A stretch of DNA of 64,000 nucleotides from Cercis canadensis (Eukaryota; Streptophyta; Magnoliopsida; Fabales; Fabaceae). Where the stretch lies: the NCBI GenBank assembly GCA_003255065.1, contig QAOA01004497.1, forward strand, positions 392,001-456,000, given 5' to 3'. Position numbers and translations under genes: made by a program. Shown piece after piece: positions 14,174 through 25,370 of the stretch. The notes below the pieces were generated by a model, which worked only from the letters and a program-made list of their open reading frames with translations, did not search any database and was not told where the DNA came from. Numbering within the stretch: position 1 is the stretch's first letter; every line of letters starts with the position of its first letter.

Positions 14174-16002
14174 AGGTTTTGCTCGGATGGAACAGTTAAC
14201 CTCCAAAGAAGTTTGTATTGTGTTTGGAATAGGCAGTAGTTCCTATATCCTTCCTATATAAATATTGTTTAAAGCTTGATGTTGAAATCTATTCAAATCT
14301 CATGTCCCACTCACATAATTTTGTTTAGTGATTTTCATTTGTAAAATTGAATTTGTGTCACATTCATTCATTTATTCATTGCCTATTTTATTATAAATTG
14401 GTTATCTGTATGTATCTAATACATTTAGAAATTTCTTTTTTTGTTGTATTTGTGAGATAGACATCTAACATTTTATAGCAGATTACGGGTGCGTTTGTTT
14501 TCGGAAGCTGTTACATTATAAGACTGATCCCACCAGAAAGCCAATCGCTTGACATCTAACATTTTATAGCAGATTACGGGTGCGTTTGTTTTCGGAAGCT
14601 GTTACATTATAAGACTGATCCCACCAGAAAGCCAATCGTCTCAATGCACAAAATCAAAGCATAAACACCTGGGTTGCCACACGGCACCTGTTGAGTTACT
14701 AATTCACACCTTGTTAGTTATCCACACCTTATTAATGTGATCTATAATTGTTCGCTATGATTATCTGGTAGATATTAAGTTAGAGGATCAACTAGTATAT
14801 GCTCTAAAGGCAAACAAATTGCCAAGATTACAGCCGCAAGGTAGATTTTTATTTCACTAAAAGCAACGAAACTAAATAGAAGACATGAACATAAGCCATA
14901 TAAGCAGGAAAAAAAATGAATTTACTCACGAGTTGATAAATCCTTTGGTAATTTTTTTCATATAAAAGGAACTTAATCTAGTTGATTTTATCTGCTTACT
15001 ACATTCTCCCCCAATTTAGATATTCTAATGCTGCTCCCGAATAAGGGACTAATGACAAAAGAAGAACCTAACATAAAGCAGTCTTTTACTCTGATGACAA
15101 AACATATACAGCTTCCAAGAACAAGCACACGTCTGCAAAACTATCCTATGACTTCGTAGGATAAACAAACTGCAAAAAACTTGTCATTTATTTCACAGCA
15201 AATATCATGCAGAACTTGAGCAAAAGAATTACATTGTTTTACACATGTGGTAAAAAGTTAGTGCCTGAGCAGTGAGCACACAACAGCTATTTTCTTCCCC
15301 AAAAAGGTGAGGCTTATTACAATGTCATACTTAATTAAACGCCTGAGCATACAACAACCATCTTCAGGTATAAAATTGCATTATCACAGAAAGAGGTCAC
15401 CCAACTTCTCTAGTGCTCTCACCCCTTAAGGCTTAAGTAGAAACTATAAATTCTGGTTGGTTTGTTTTATAATATAGTGTTGTGCTTTGGAGTGTCACTT
15501 GCGTGTTTTTTTATAGAGTAACGATAAATTTATACACTTGTTAGGTTTATACGGGTTTAGGTAGCACAATTTAAATTTTTTTTTTTTATTTTATGAGCAC
15601 AATTTAAAATTTAATTGAGTTTAAATAAATACTTTTTTCATGACTCAATTTAATTTTATCAACTTATCTAAGGTAAGCCAATGTAAAAATTATAGGTGTG
15701 CAATAAATATTTCTTTTTTCAATAATTCCTAATCTATATCAGCTTTAACCTGCATGCATGACATATTTAAGAGTAAATACGTCATGTTAAAAAAAGTAAA
15801 TACTAAATACGTTGCGTTTCGTGTGTAAAAAAAAAAAAAAAAAAANAAAAAAAAAAAAAAAAAGAACACGTCATGGTTGCCGTTTTGGGCCACAAAGACG
15901 TCCGTCTCTGTCGTTTCCTCGAAACGAATCACCTAGTGATACTTGTGCGGTTGTGCAACTTGTGCCATCACTTTGAACTTTGAAGCAGGACTACCTCTGA
16001 AA
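14174..16002. other. spacer between the DUF936 and RlmN-like genes
   Basis: The first ~100-200 bases are likely DUF936 3' UTR. A 91-bp tandem duplication follows at 14460-14640. The rest is AT-rich without coding signal. A poly(A) run with an embedded N lies at 15828-15863. The last ~110 bases before the RlmN-like ATG hold a TGGGCC motif at 15886-15891, possibly promoter. No TATA box stands out. Confidence 0.55.
14460..14640. repeat. two-copy 91-bp tandem duplication
   Basis: The unit beginning GACATCTAACATTTTATAGC starts at 14460 and again at 14551. The two copies are almost identical through ...AGCCAATCG and differ only at the very end. No N separates them, so this may be a real recent tandem duplication. 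The unit contains GGGTGCGTTTGTTTTC, reminiscent of plant DNA-transposon ends, but I see no matching inverted end. Confidence 0.8.
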
Positions 16003-19000
16003 ATGGAGATGGGTTACATGTGGATGAGGCGCATGGGAATAGCAGGATCCAACGCTACTCTTCTATCGAAGCCTTCTGTGGCTGCACTATATTCTGCAGC
16101 CTATCACAAACCCATCTCATTCTCTTACGTGAAAACGCCACTCTATCTCATCTCACTTTTCCCTCCCCGTCGCCGCTGGCTTTCAGCTACAGCTTCGTGT
16201 TCTCCGGTTCCTCCTATTAACTTAGACGAAAATTGTTCCGATTTCGGTCAGTGTTCATATAATTAAATTAGCATCAAATAGCTGTTTCTTATTTCAAACA
16301 ATAAATGTTTTTCTTACTTGAGGCCTTTCTCAATCTTTGTCTTTTGTAGCAGACAGTGATTGTACTACAATTTCAATGAAAGGGTCGAAGGTTGTTCTTA
16401 AGGGGATGACATACAGTGAACTTGAAGTATGAATTATCTAATTTGATTTATCTCCCATTAGTTTTCCGATTAATAAGCAATGATAGTGCTTCCAAATGTT
16501 ATGTGTATTATAATTGTAATTCAATGTCTAATGGTAGTGTATGTGTGTGTTTTTTAAAATTTTCATGTCAATAGGATGTTACCAATATAGAATAGTTTCA
16601 TAACCAAGGTCCTAAGGATTTGGCTCTTCAAACCAGCGTGTCAAATCACGCATTTGACTCAAATTCTTTGGCTAATGATTCCCACTATGTGACCCTGCTT
16701 TAACAGAAATGGGTTCAATCGCATGGATATAGACCTGGGCAGGCGATGATGTTATGGAAGCGTCTCTATGGAAACAACATTTGGGCACATCATAGTGATG
16801 AGTTGGAAGGTTCTCATTTTCACTATTTTCTCCTTCATGTGTTAGAGAGGGGGAAAAAACTATTATTTTAGAATTTTAATTGAGTTTAATTGTACAATCA
16901 TGTTAGCGCCCTAATTCTTTAGATCTTCACAGTGAGTACATATATATCATTACTTATCAACTTTGAGCTCCATACTCTAAATTGATTTCTATATAAATCT
17001 TATGATTAGGTTTGAACAAAGATTTCAAGAAGATGTTGAGTAAAAATGCTGACTTCAGGGCCCTTTCTCTAAAAGAAACTCGTACAGCATCCGATGGAAC
17101 TAGGAAGGTTGAAATGATATTTTCTCTCTTTTTTCTTCTCAGTCCTTACTGTTATTTTCATTTTTAATCCATTATCAATTAGTTCAACTTGGAAAGTTCC
17201 TTAGGTGGTCTCATCAGTTCATGGCAGCATACATGATTGGTAAAAGTTAGTTGAATTTCTTGAGTCTTCTTGTTGACTATTTAACTCACAGGATATTGCA
17301 GATTTTATTCACATTGGATGATGGACTGGTCATAGAGACAGTTGTCATACCTTGTGATAGGGGCAGAACTACTGTGTGTGTTTCAAGTCAAGTAGGATGT
17401 GCCATGAACTGTCAATTCTGCTATACCGGAAGGCAAGCCTTCTTTCTCCTTTTGTGACCAATTCATTGGTAACATTTCTATTCCTTCTGAATATTTGCTG
17501 CAAAGTTTTTATGCATCCATTTATTTTGCAGAATGGGTCTTATGAGACATCTTACAGCAGCAGAAATTGTAGAGCAGGCTGTTTTTGCCCGACGTCTGCT
17601 CACAAGTGAAGTTGGCTCCATCACAAATGTTGTCTTTATGGTAAGTCTACAACTGCATTGAGAATTTAAAACAACCTGTATATCATTATTCTGCATTTTA
17701 GAATTTCCAATTTATTCTGAGTTTATAGGGTGCTAACCTTGTCAATCAGACATTTGAATTGGTTTATTCTTCATTTCATGCATTGCCATGTCCATTGAGC
17801 TACAGTGACATCTCTTGTTCTGGAAACAAAATCAATTTTTTTGTTTCTTAGATATATGTTATTTGTAATATGCAAGTGGAGATTTTGTGTATAATCATTC
17901 AACAGTTGGTTGTAAATTCATGTGTTTTTGCATGCTTATTTGTACTATTCTATTCTACTGTATACTTTGTGTTTGCACGTTGGGTTATAGAATCATGCAT
18001 TCATGTTTTCAAATAAGAATAGACAAGTATCCCTTTTGTGCCTACAAATGCCAAATTCATTCTAGCTACAAGCCATCATACATGAAGGCGTTAATCCTCA
18101 TTCTGTTTATTCAGACACATTGGAAGGCTTTTAACTATCAACTCTCAAGGCCATTTCATTATATGCTTATAATTTTGTTTTTTCTTCTAATTTCTTTTCA
18201 TTTCAATGTTGTCCAGTTATGTACTTCCGTTTGGTTTTATACATTCTGTTCATGCTACAAATAATATATCATGTACACTAGAGATGGGAAGGGAAAGAAA
18301 AGAATGAAAATGGAGTGAAATCTTTTTATTGCTTGCAGGCTAATAACAGTTATACATTTATTTTAGGGCATGGGAGAACCACTTCATAACATTGATAATG
18401 TCATTAAAGCTGCAGATATTATGGTGCATGACCAAGGGCTTTATTTCAGTCCTCGCAAGGTCACTGTTTCAACCAGTGGGCTTGTTCCACAGCTCAGACG
18501 TTTCCTCCATGAATCCAACTGTGCATTAGCTGTTAGTTTGAACGCTACAACTGACGAGGTACTTCATTGTTTTTTACTTTATTTTTATTGGCTGGCAGAG
18601 CATGCTTACAAAGAGGGATAAATACGCAAGTAGGAAGAGAGGGAAGATTAATCACACTTAAATCTAATATGGCAGGTAAGAAACTGGATTATGCCAATAA
18701 ACCGGAAGTACAAATTAGATTTGCTTCTTCAAACTCTTCGGGAAGAGCTTCGCTTCAAACATAACTATAAAGTTCTGTTCGAGTATGTCATGCTTGCGGG
18801 AGTTAATGACAGGTTAGATGAACTCAATTTTGTACGTTGCTTGTATTGGAGATATAATTTCTGAGCTTCTTCTAGTGTTCATGTGATGCACCACACAGAG
18901 TTATATTTTAGAGTGACTTATTTTTCCGTAAAAACTTACAACAATGGGGTTGTCATGTGCTAGACTGTATGCATAATGCTTAAAATGCTCCTTGCCATAA

Positions 19001-19847
19001 ATGAATCGATATAGTATTAACTTGTCTTATTGTATGTAACATCCTTTATGTATCAACTGGCATTAACTATTTTTAAAGTTTAAGTTGAATTGGTGCAATG
19101 GATTTTGGATTGCATTATGTCTCCGTACTAAAAGTGTCAACAAGGCATTTTTATTCCGCCTCCCCTTCCCATGCTGGATGTCATCTGCCCTTGTCAAGGT
19201 CTTTCTTTACTCTTGATGCTAATTAACCTCAGCATCCTGTATATCTAAGTATTATGGAATAAACATCGCATTGTTAGCAGTCATTGTTTCTCATTGATGT
19301 TTATCCTTTAGCTTCTTTTTCCCATATACCATACCATAATTCTGTGACTTGTCCATTGTGCTATAATTCTTCTATTCAAGTTCTGTCATACATGCCATGT
19401 CACTGTTCTGTTCTTCTCCCTGACCACCCACTTTCATTCTGAGGATAAGAAAAGTTAATTATAATTTTAATACAAATGATTTTTTCTCATGTATATACAT
19501 GGTTATTTTATGCTTTAAATTGTTAATATTGCCTAAAGTTAGTGCATTTCTAATGCAGCGATGACGATGCAAAGAGGCTTACTGATCTTGTTAGGGGCAT
19601 TCCTTGCAAGATCAATCTCATTTCATTCAATCCACATAGTGGATCACTGTTCAAACCAACCAAAGAGGAAAGGATGATTGAATTTCGAAACACATTGGCT
19701 GAAGCAGGGTGCACGGTCTTTTTACGACTCAGTAGAGGTGATGATCAGATGGCTGCCTGTGGTCAGCTAGGCAAGCCTGGCACCATTCGGGCTCCATTGC
19801 TCCGTGTACCTGAGCAATTCCAAATGGCAGTTGGAAGTTCATCGTGA
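16003..19847 (+). CDS. RlmN-type radical SAM RNA (adenine-C2) methyltransferase, organelle-targeted
   Basis: Nine exons (16003-16246, 16350-16426, 16707-16809, 17010-17107, 17302-17432, 17532-17640, 18367-18558, 18676-18812, 19559-19847) give 459 aa with every phase matching. The radical-SAM cluster motif is CAMNCQFC (Cys207, 211, 214). The two methyl-transfer cysteines are present: Cys200 in TVCVSSQVG, seven residues before the cluster as in E. coli RlmN, and Cys431 in [14 protein letters not shown] and SFNPHSGS are further family motifs. Bacterial RlmN methylates C2 of A2503 in 23S rRNA and A37 of some tRNAs. The Arg/Ser-rich ~80-residue N-terminus lacks acidic residues until late and looks like a plastid or mitochondrial transit peptide, so organellar rRNA or tRNA is the inferred substrate. 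Intron 5 is GC-AG (donor at 17433). The intron 1 acceptor is TAGCAG, with two in-frame choices. Confidence 0.93.
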
Positions 19848-20487
19848 TTCTTCGGAGAGGTTAACCTACAGATTGGTCTAACAGTTAGAAGACAAATTTC
19901 ATAAGATGTTTGTGAGTTGTGACTCAGATGGAGCCGCCATGCCTAATTCATATTGAGGCAAACAAGGGCTATCTGTCCATTTCAAGATTATACTTCTCTA
20001 TCCTTCAAGGGAAGCGATATTTGTCATGTATGTGTAGGATCTTTATGGATTTTGACAGAGATAGTAGTTCAGAGAAGTGTATTGGGATTTGGGACACATT
20101 TTGATCCATTTAGTTTGGTCCTTTTCCATCACAAATTTGAAATGGGAAACTTTTTTGCCGATTTTTTTTTCCTTTCCTTTTTGTTTCTTTAGATCATTGT
20201 GCAATGTATAAAAGGAAAATAGTCCTTGTGTCTTGAGAGTCCTACCCTCTTCTGTTACTAATGGACAACAAGAGAGGGGGGGGGGGGGGGCACAGCACTG
20301 AATGCAACTGTTAACATACCTTTTCCTTTTTTTTTTTTTTTTTTTAAAAAAAAGTTTCTTGATATCATTGTACCACGTATCAAAGGAAAACCCTCTTCTG
20401 GGACTAATAGAGAAAGGAAAAAAATGAGAAACACTCTATGCTACTGCTACAAATTCATCGTCTTCCCAAAGGGAGTCTTTCGCAAAC

Positions 20488-21328
20488 GAATTATTTTTTA
20501 GTTTTTGAGAATCATATTTTTTGAGAATGATAATTTTTAAAAATGTTACAAATGCATATGTTAACCTTAAACATTTTTAAAAATGTTAAATGATATTTCT
20601 TAAGAATTTTTTATCCCCATATTTAGTTTTAATATAACTTTATTAAGAATCTTAGTATTTTTTTCAAAAATATCCTTAAGTATTTTAAGTCAAAAAAAAT
20701 AAAATTATTTTTTATAATTAATGAATATTTATTTAAAATGATTCTTTATTTAAAATTAAAAGAATAAATAAGAAATAGTACTAGAAACTAGCAAAAATAA
20801 AACATAAAATAAGGTATAAACCAAAATGGTGGATAACAAAACGACAATAGCACAAAGTTGTAGTGGAAGACATTGATTATAAGATAGACTAAATGAAGAC
20901 ATAGATAAACGGTACTGACCAAAATGTGGATGAGGGAAGCTACAATAATGGTGTGGTAGCGTCCAAGAATCGGCAACAAATGCTCCCAGTAGAGGAAGCA
21001 ACGACACTATTCCAATCCATGCGTTCAAAAGCCCTCAGAAATTTATAAATAAATAAAGCTAAAAAGGAGGAAGAGATAAGTTTCACTAAAGAATTTTGAC
21101 ATTATTACAATTATGCTGTTAAAGAAATGTATATTTATCTTTTTATGTCTAAATTTTTTTTTTTATATATAATCATACAAATTTAAGATTCTCACTCGAT
21201 TTTGGTAAAAAACTTGTTTTAAGATTGTTCTTATAAATTTTTTTTAAATAATTTTTTTAAATTTTGTATCAAACATAAAAAAATATTAATTTTTTAAATT
21301 AAAATTTTTAAGAAACTAAAAAAAATTC
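20488..21328. mobile_element. candidate non-autonomous TIR element (~841 bp) carrying an NPF gene fragment
   Basis: The left end GAATTATTTTTTAGTTTTTG (20488 on) and the right end, read in reverse complement from 21328 (GAATTTTTTTTAGTTTC), form imperfect terminal inverted repeats of about 20-28 bp. The outer parts are >80% AT, while the centre (~20790-21035) is markedly less AT-rich and encodes a transporter fragment on the minus strand. No target-site duplication is convincing, so the superfamily is undetermined and the end points are tentative. Confidence 0.45.
20780..21033 (-). pseudogene. NPF (NRT1/PTR) transporter exon fragment, broken
   Basis: On the minus strand, from about 21030 downward, the sequence reads NAWIGIVSLLPLLGAFVADS, a very strong match to the early transmembrane region conserved in NPF nitrate/peptide transporters (usual form NTWSGT-SLLPLLGAF-ADS). 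The reading then continues in another frame as ILGRYHTIIVASLIHIL, again the next NPF segment, so there is a small frameshifting deletion near 20974-20982. Further downstream, CLPLQL may be a degraded remnant of the CPPQ region. Only ~80 codons out of ~580 are present, without start, stop or flanking exons. It is a captured or decayed fragment and cannot make a transporter. Confidence 0.7.
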
Positions 21329-21873
21329 TTCTGCTGTCCCTAAGTATAGGCTGAGTTGAAACTTGAAAGTAAAAAACGGCGAGGCAGCTCTATTATTGGG
21401 GCATTATCAGAGACTCAGAATATGAGATATGGTATGATTTTTTTTTTTTGGGTGCTATGTTATATTTTTTATGTGATTTATTGTTATATTTTAATTTTTT
21501 TACACAAATTTAATTTTATATTATATTATTTTAACATAATTTATTTAATTAAAATTTTATTTAATTCATTTAATTTTTTTATATAATTTAAATATTAATT
21601 TAGTAAAATTTAAATTATATTAATGTATCAAATTAATACAATATATAGTTAAAATTAAAATAAAATAAAAAAAGTAAAGATATGATAATAAATCACATCA
21701 AAAGCATAGGATAGTCGTATCCTTGTTTCTTTTGGCATCTCATCTACCGTGGCCAGGGAGCAGGCCCAACAGGGACAATGGAGACCGGAGAGTGTCTAAT
21801 TGACGGGCACGTCGCATGTAGGTATATTAAAAGGAGAGGGATGATTTCTTAAGAAAAAGGAAACTGCATCAGA

Positions 21874-22697
21874 CAAATTGACTTAAATAATGTATTTTTA
21901 TAAACTATTTATGTAAATAGAATATTTTTAAATTATTTATGTAAAATAGATACTTTTAAATATTTATTAATTTTTTAATTAGAATAAAACATGTTTTATC
22001 TCATATAAAACATATATAAACTGAACACGTTTTAAAATATTTCATCTCAAAAGTGTGTTCATAATTGAGGAAAGGAGATGTAAAAAAGTCTGGGAACACG
22101 TTTTAAGATTGAGGAACACATTTTTGTTCAAAAGCGTATTTCACTTTTTCTCAAACTATTCACGCTTTTGCTTGAAGTCTTTTGTTTAAAACAAACAAAA
22201 ATTGGGTCAATGGAACACGCTTTTCACTTAAATTTTTTTTTTTTTGGCGGTCACTTTTTCTGAAGAAGGATTGCTTTATAGTGTTTTTAGTTTTGTATTT
22301 TGAGAAATGAATTCATAGTGAATGAATCATTAAAAGGAAAATTGGATCAATGGTTATTTATTGAAACTTTTATTTTGCTTGGTAACTTAATTGTTAAGCA
22401 AAAAATAGCTTTTTTTGAAATTTGTTTTCAAAATTTCATACAATTGGTTTTGAAGGACATGCTTTTAAAAAAAAAGTAAAATATGTTTTTTCACGTTTTT
22501 TTTTAATAGTGGACACGCTTTTGAGATAAAATATTTTAAAGCGTGTTTAATTTATACACATTTTATACTAGATAAAGTGTGTTTTGCTCTGATTGAAAAA
22601 TTAGTAAAATATTTAAAGTGTTCATTTTACGTAAATAATTTGAAAAGTGCCACATTTGTATAAATAGTTTACAAAGTGTATTATTTAAGTCAATTTG
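21874..22697. repeat. long-inverted-repeat element, copy 1 (824 bp)
   Basis: It begins CAAATTGACTTAAATAAT and ends with the exact reverse complement ATTATTTAAGTCAATTTG (less one base). Similarity of the two arms extends inward for about 200 bp, with words such as TTTATAAACTATTTATGTAAAT and AACACGCTTTT mirrored. The central part (~22200-22480, with GGCGGTCACTTTTTCTGAAG) is shared with copy 3. There is no transposase and no clear target-site duplication. It is a foldback or MITE-like non-autonomous DNA element, possibly Mutator-like from its long arms, but that is only a guess. Confidence 0.65.
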
Positions 22698-22729
22698 TTA
22701 TACTATTCCAATTCATGTGTTCAAAAGGG

Positions 22730-22952
22730 CAAATTGACTTAAATAATACACTTTTATAAACTATATACATATATTTTGAATGAAATATTCTAAAGCGTGT
22801 TCAGTTTATATACGTTTTACATGAGATAAAACGTGTTTCACTCTTGTTAAAAAATTAATAAAATATTAAAAATATCTATTTTACGTAAATAGTTTAAAAA
22901 GTGCTCAATTTGTGTAAATAGTTTGTAAAAATGTATTATTTAAGTCAATTTG
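22730..22952. repeat. long-inverted-repeat element, copy 2 (223 bp, arms only)
   Basis: It has the same terminal 18-mer as copy 1, as an inverted pair, with arm sequence (ATACACTTTTATAAACTAT ... TTTGTAAAAATGTATTATTT) and almost no centre. This is a short deletion derivative able to fold nearly end to end. It is separated from copies 1 and 3 by ~33-bp spacers that resemble each other. Confidence 0.65.
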
Positions 22953-22984
22953 CTACATTATTTCAATCCATGTGTTCAAAAGAA

Positions 22985-24041
22985 CAAATTGACTTAAATA
23001 ATACAGTTTTGTAAACTATTTACACAAATTGGATACTTTTTAAACTATTTATATAAAATACATATTTTTAAATATTTTTTTAATTTTTTTAACCAGAATA
23101 AAATACTATTTATCTCGTGTAAAGCGTGTATAAATTGAATACGCCTTAGAATATTTCATCCCAAAAACATATATACTATTGAGAAAATGAGACATAAAAA
23201 AGCGTGAGAACACGCTTTTGCTAAAAAATGTATTTCACTTTTTCTCAATCTATTCACGTTTTTGCTTAGTTTTGAGTTTTTTTTTTTTTAAAAAAAATGA
23301 GGTTTCTTAGATACTTTTAGTATTTATGTAGTATGTCATACTACATAGGAATAACCAATAAATGAATGATATGTGTACAAATTAATTATTTTTAAGTTTG
23401 TTTAAAAAATTAAATAAATTATATTTTATATATAATAAAATATAAAAATTATGTATGTTTGTCACGTCAATGTAGTATGACATACTTACGTAATATCATA
23501 GAATTCTCGAAAAAAAAATTGGGTCAATGGAAAACTCTTTTCACTTTAATTTTTCTTTTATGCGGTCACTTTTTCTGAAGAAGGATTGCTTTATAGTGCT
23601 TTTGCTTTTGTATTTTGAGAAATGAATTCATAGTGAAGGAACCATTAAAAGGAAAATTGGGTCAATGGTTATTTATTGAAACTTTTATTTTGCTTGGTAA
23701 CTTAATTGTTAAGCAGAAAATAGCTTTTTTTGAATTTTTTTTTTCAAAATCTTATACAATTGGTTTTGAGGGACTTACTTTTGAGCAAAGACGTGTTCCC
23801 ATAGTCTTAAAGCATGTTTTCACGTTTTTTCATGTCTCATTTTTTCAATAATAGACACGCTTTTGAGATAAAATATTTTAAGGCATGTTTAGTTTATACA
23901 CACTTTACACGAGATAAAGTGTGTTTTACTCTTGTTAAAAAATTAATAAAATATTTAAAAGTGCTCATTTTACGTAAATAGTTTGAAAAGTATCAAATTT
24001 ATGTAAATAGTTTACAAAAGTATATTATTTAACTCAATTTG
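22985..24041. repeat. long-inverted-repeat element, copy 3 (1057 bp) with an inner insertion
   Basis: The ends again read CAAATTGACTTAAATAAT and its near inverse (one change at the right end, AACTCAATTTG). The centre shared with copy 1 lies at ~23518-23800 (GTCACTTTTTCTGAAGAAGG, GGTTATTTATTGAAACTTTT). It is longer than copy 1 because of a ~225-bp inner segment at ~23291-23515 with its own inverted ends around GTAGTATGTCATACTAC. An open frame in the centre has no recognisable domain and I do not call it a gene. Confidence 0.6.
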
Positions 24042-25187
24042 CCCATACATCATTCAAAACTAGAGGAATTTCATTCATCTTTTTTTTTTTTAATTTATTT
24101 TTGCCCGTATTCATCTCTTTTATAGTATTCAAAATTACATGAAGTTTACATGTTATCATATTTGAATTTAAGAGAAAATTAATACGGTTACCTTAACGAG
24201 CAATATATTTGGCTCTTATGCAATTGTCTAGATTATTATGGGAAAGAAGATTAGAATTAACTGTGATATTAGGGTTTAGCTTAAATGCCTGTGAAAAGCA
24301 CAAGAAACAAGCACACGTGGTTGATAACTTGATATAGAAAAAACCAAATAAAAATGGCTCTTTATGCAAAGTAGCCTGACTAGGCTACGAATGATGAGTG
24401 AACTTCAAGTTACTAGTATTACTTATAAAGGGTGGCAAAGTTACCAGGTACACCATATTCGATTATTCTTAACCCGAAAATTTGGTGAAGAGAAAGGATA
24501 GATAAATAAAATGCATCACAAAAAACACTCGTTAACTTGAAAGTTCTTCAAAGTCAAAATTCAAAACATGTGATAATTTTAGTTATGAATGAGGTAAAAA
24601 AATGACTATAACAAGTTTTAAAATTCATAAATGTATCACAACTTATGTGTCATTATATTTATTTACAACCAAGAGTTTTTCAGATGTTTTTCCTTATAAA
24701 TTGACATTTTAAATATGTCTATAATTTTTTTTATAATTGATCATATAAATATGCATAACATATTTTTAATGATAGAAAACAATTCTTCAGATAATATATC
24801 AATTTTCATAAAATTACTCTAAACTCAGTTTTATCATTTGAAAAATTAATGATATTTATTTTCTAATACGATAAAATCACTATCACATAAGTCATAACAT
24901 GATTTATTTCGTCTATGGGCATTACAAAGATACAACATTCGTCAGTGATATTTTTTACAAAAATTAATGCTACAGTTGCACAATGTCATAACATTTTTCA
25001 GGCCTCCTTAGGTGTCCTTACTGAATTAGCCCAAAAAAAAGGGACCAAAAAGAAAAGAATTAGACTCCAGATTTCCTATTGGATCGTACGAGCACGCGCC
25101 TACCTTTCACATAGATGTTTTTTTTGGCGGCATTATTTCATTTCACTTGTTCTTCGCCAGCACTTCAAAAGCTTCTCAAGTCACGTC

Positions 25188-25194
25188 TATATAA
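25188..25194 (+). promoter_or_regulatory. TATA box candidate for VEN4
   Basis: TATATAA lies about 180 bp upstream of the VEN4 ATG and is followed by a pyrimidine-rich leader (TTTCTCAGTTTTCCTCTC) and the AAACCCTAG word common in plant 5' leaders. Position and context fit a core promoter with transcription starting near 25220. This is inferred from sequence only. Confidence 0.45.
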
Positions 25195-25370
25195 CTTCCT
25201 TCGCTTTCTCAGTTTTCATTCTCTCGTTGTAACAGTTTCTCAGTTTTCCTCTCTCTTTCTCTGCCGGAAACCCTAGCAGAGCAAGAGGACACTAGGCTAT
25301 TTCTTCTTCCGAGCACTACATTGCTCTGTCTCTCTTTCTTCCACCGTGCCCCGTCATCACTGAGCATACA

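Larger units (their letters stand above)
19848..25187. other. repeat-rich spacer between the RlmN-like gene and VEN4
   Basis: 19848-20230 is probably RlmN-like 3' UTR. Then come a poly(G) run (20274-20290), a poly(T)/poly(A) junction near 20330-20355, a TIR unit with an NPF transporter fragment (20488-21328), a short GC-richer strip at ~21720-21830, and the long-inverted-repeat cluster at 21874-24041. From 24050 to 25150 the DNA is AT-rich with no recognisable gene. The last part is the VEN4 promoter, with an AGCCCA motif near 25027-25033. Confidence 0.6.

Noticed and set aside
17887-18264. 125-codon open frame within an RlmN-like intron
   Set aside because: Pyrimidine-rich intron sequence giving a hydrophobic translation. 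The exons on both sides splice in phase without it.
23615-23851. 78-codon open frame in the centre of repeat copy 3
   Set aside because: It lies in an AT-rich repeat centre that is also present, with frame-disrupting changes, in copy 1. There is no domain, so it is not called a gene.
21874-24041. Assignment of the long-inverted-repeat cluster to the Mutator superfamily
   Set aside because: The arms are long, but I could not find a 9-bp or other target-site duplication at any of the three copies, so the superfamily is left open.
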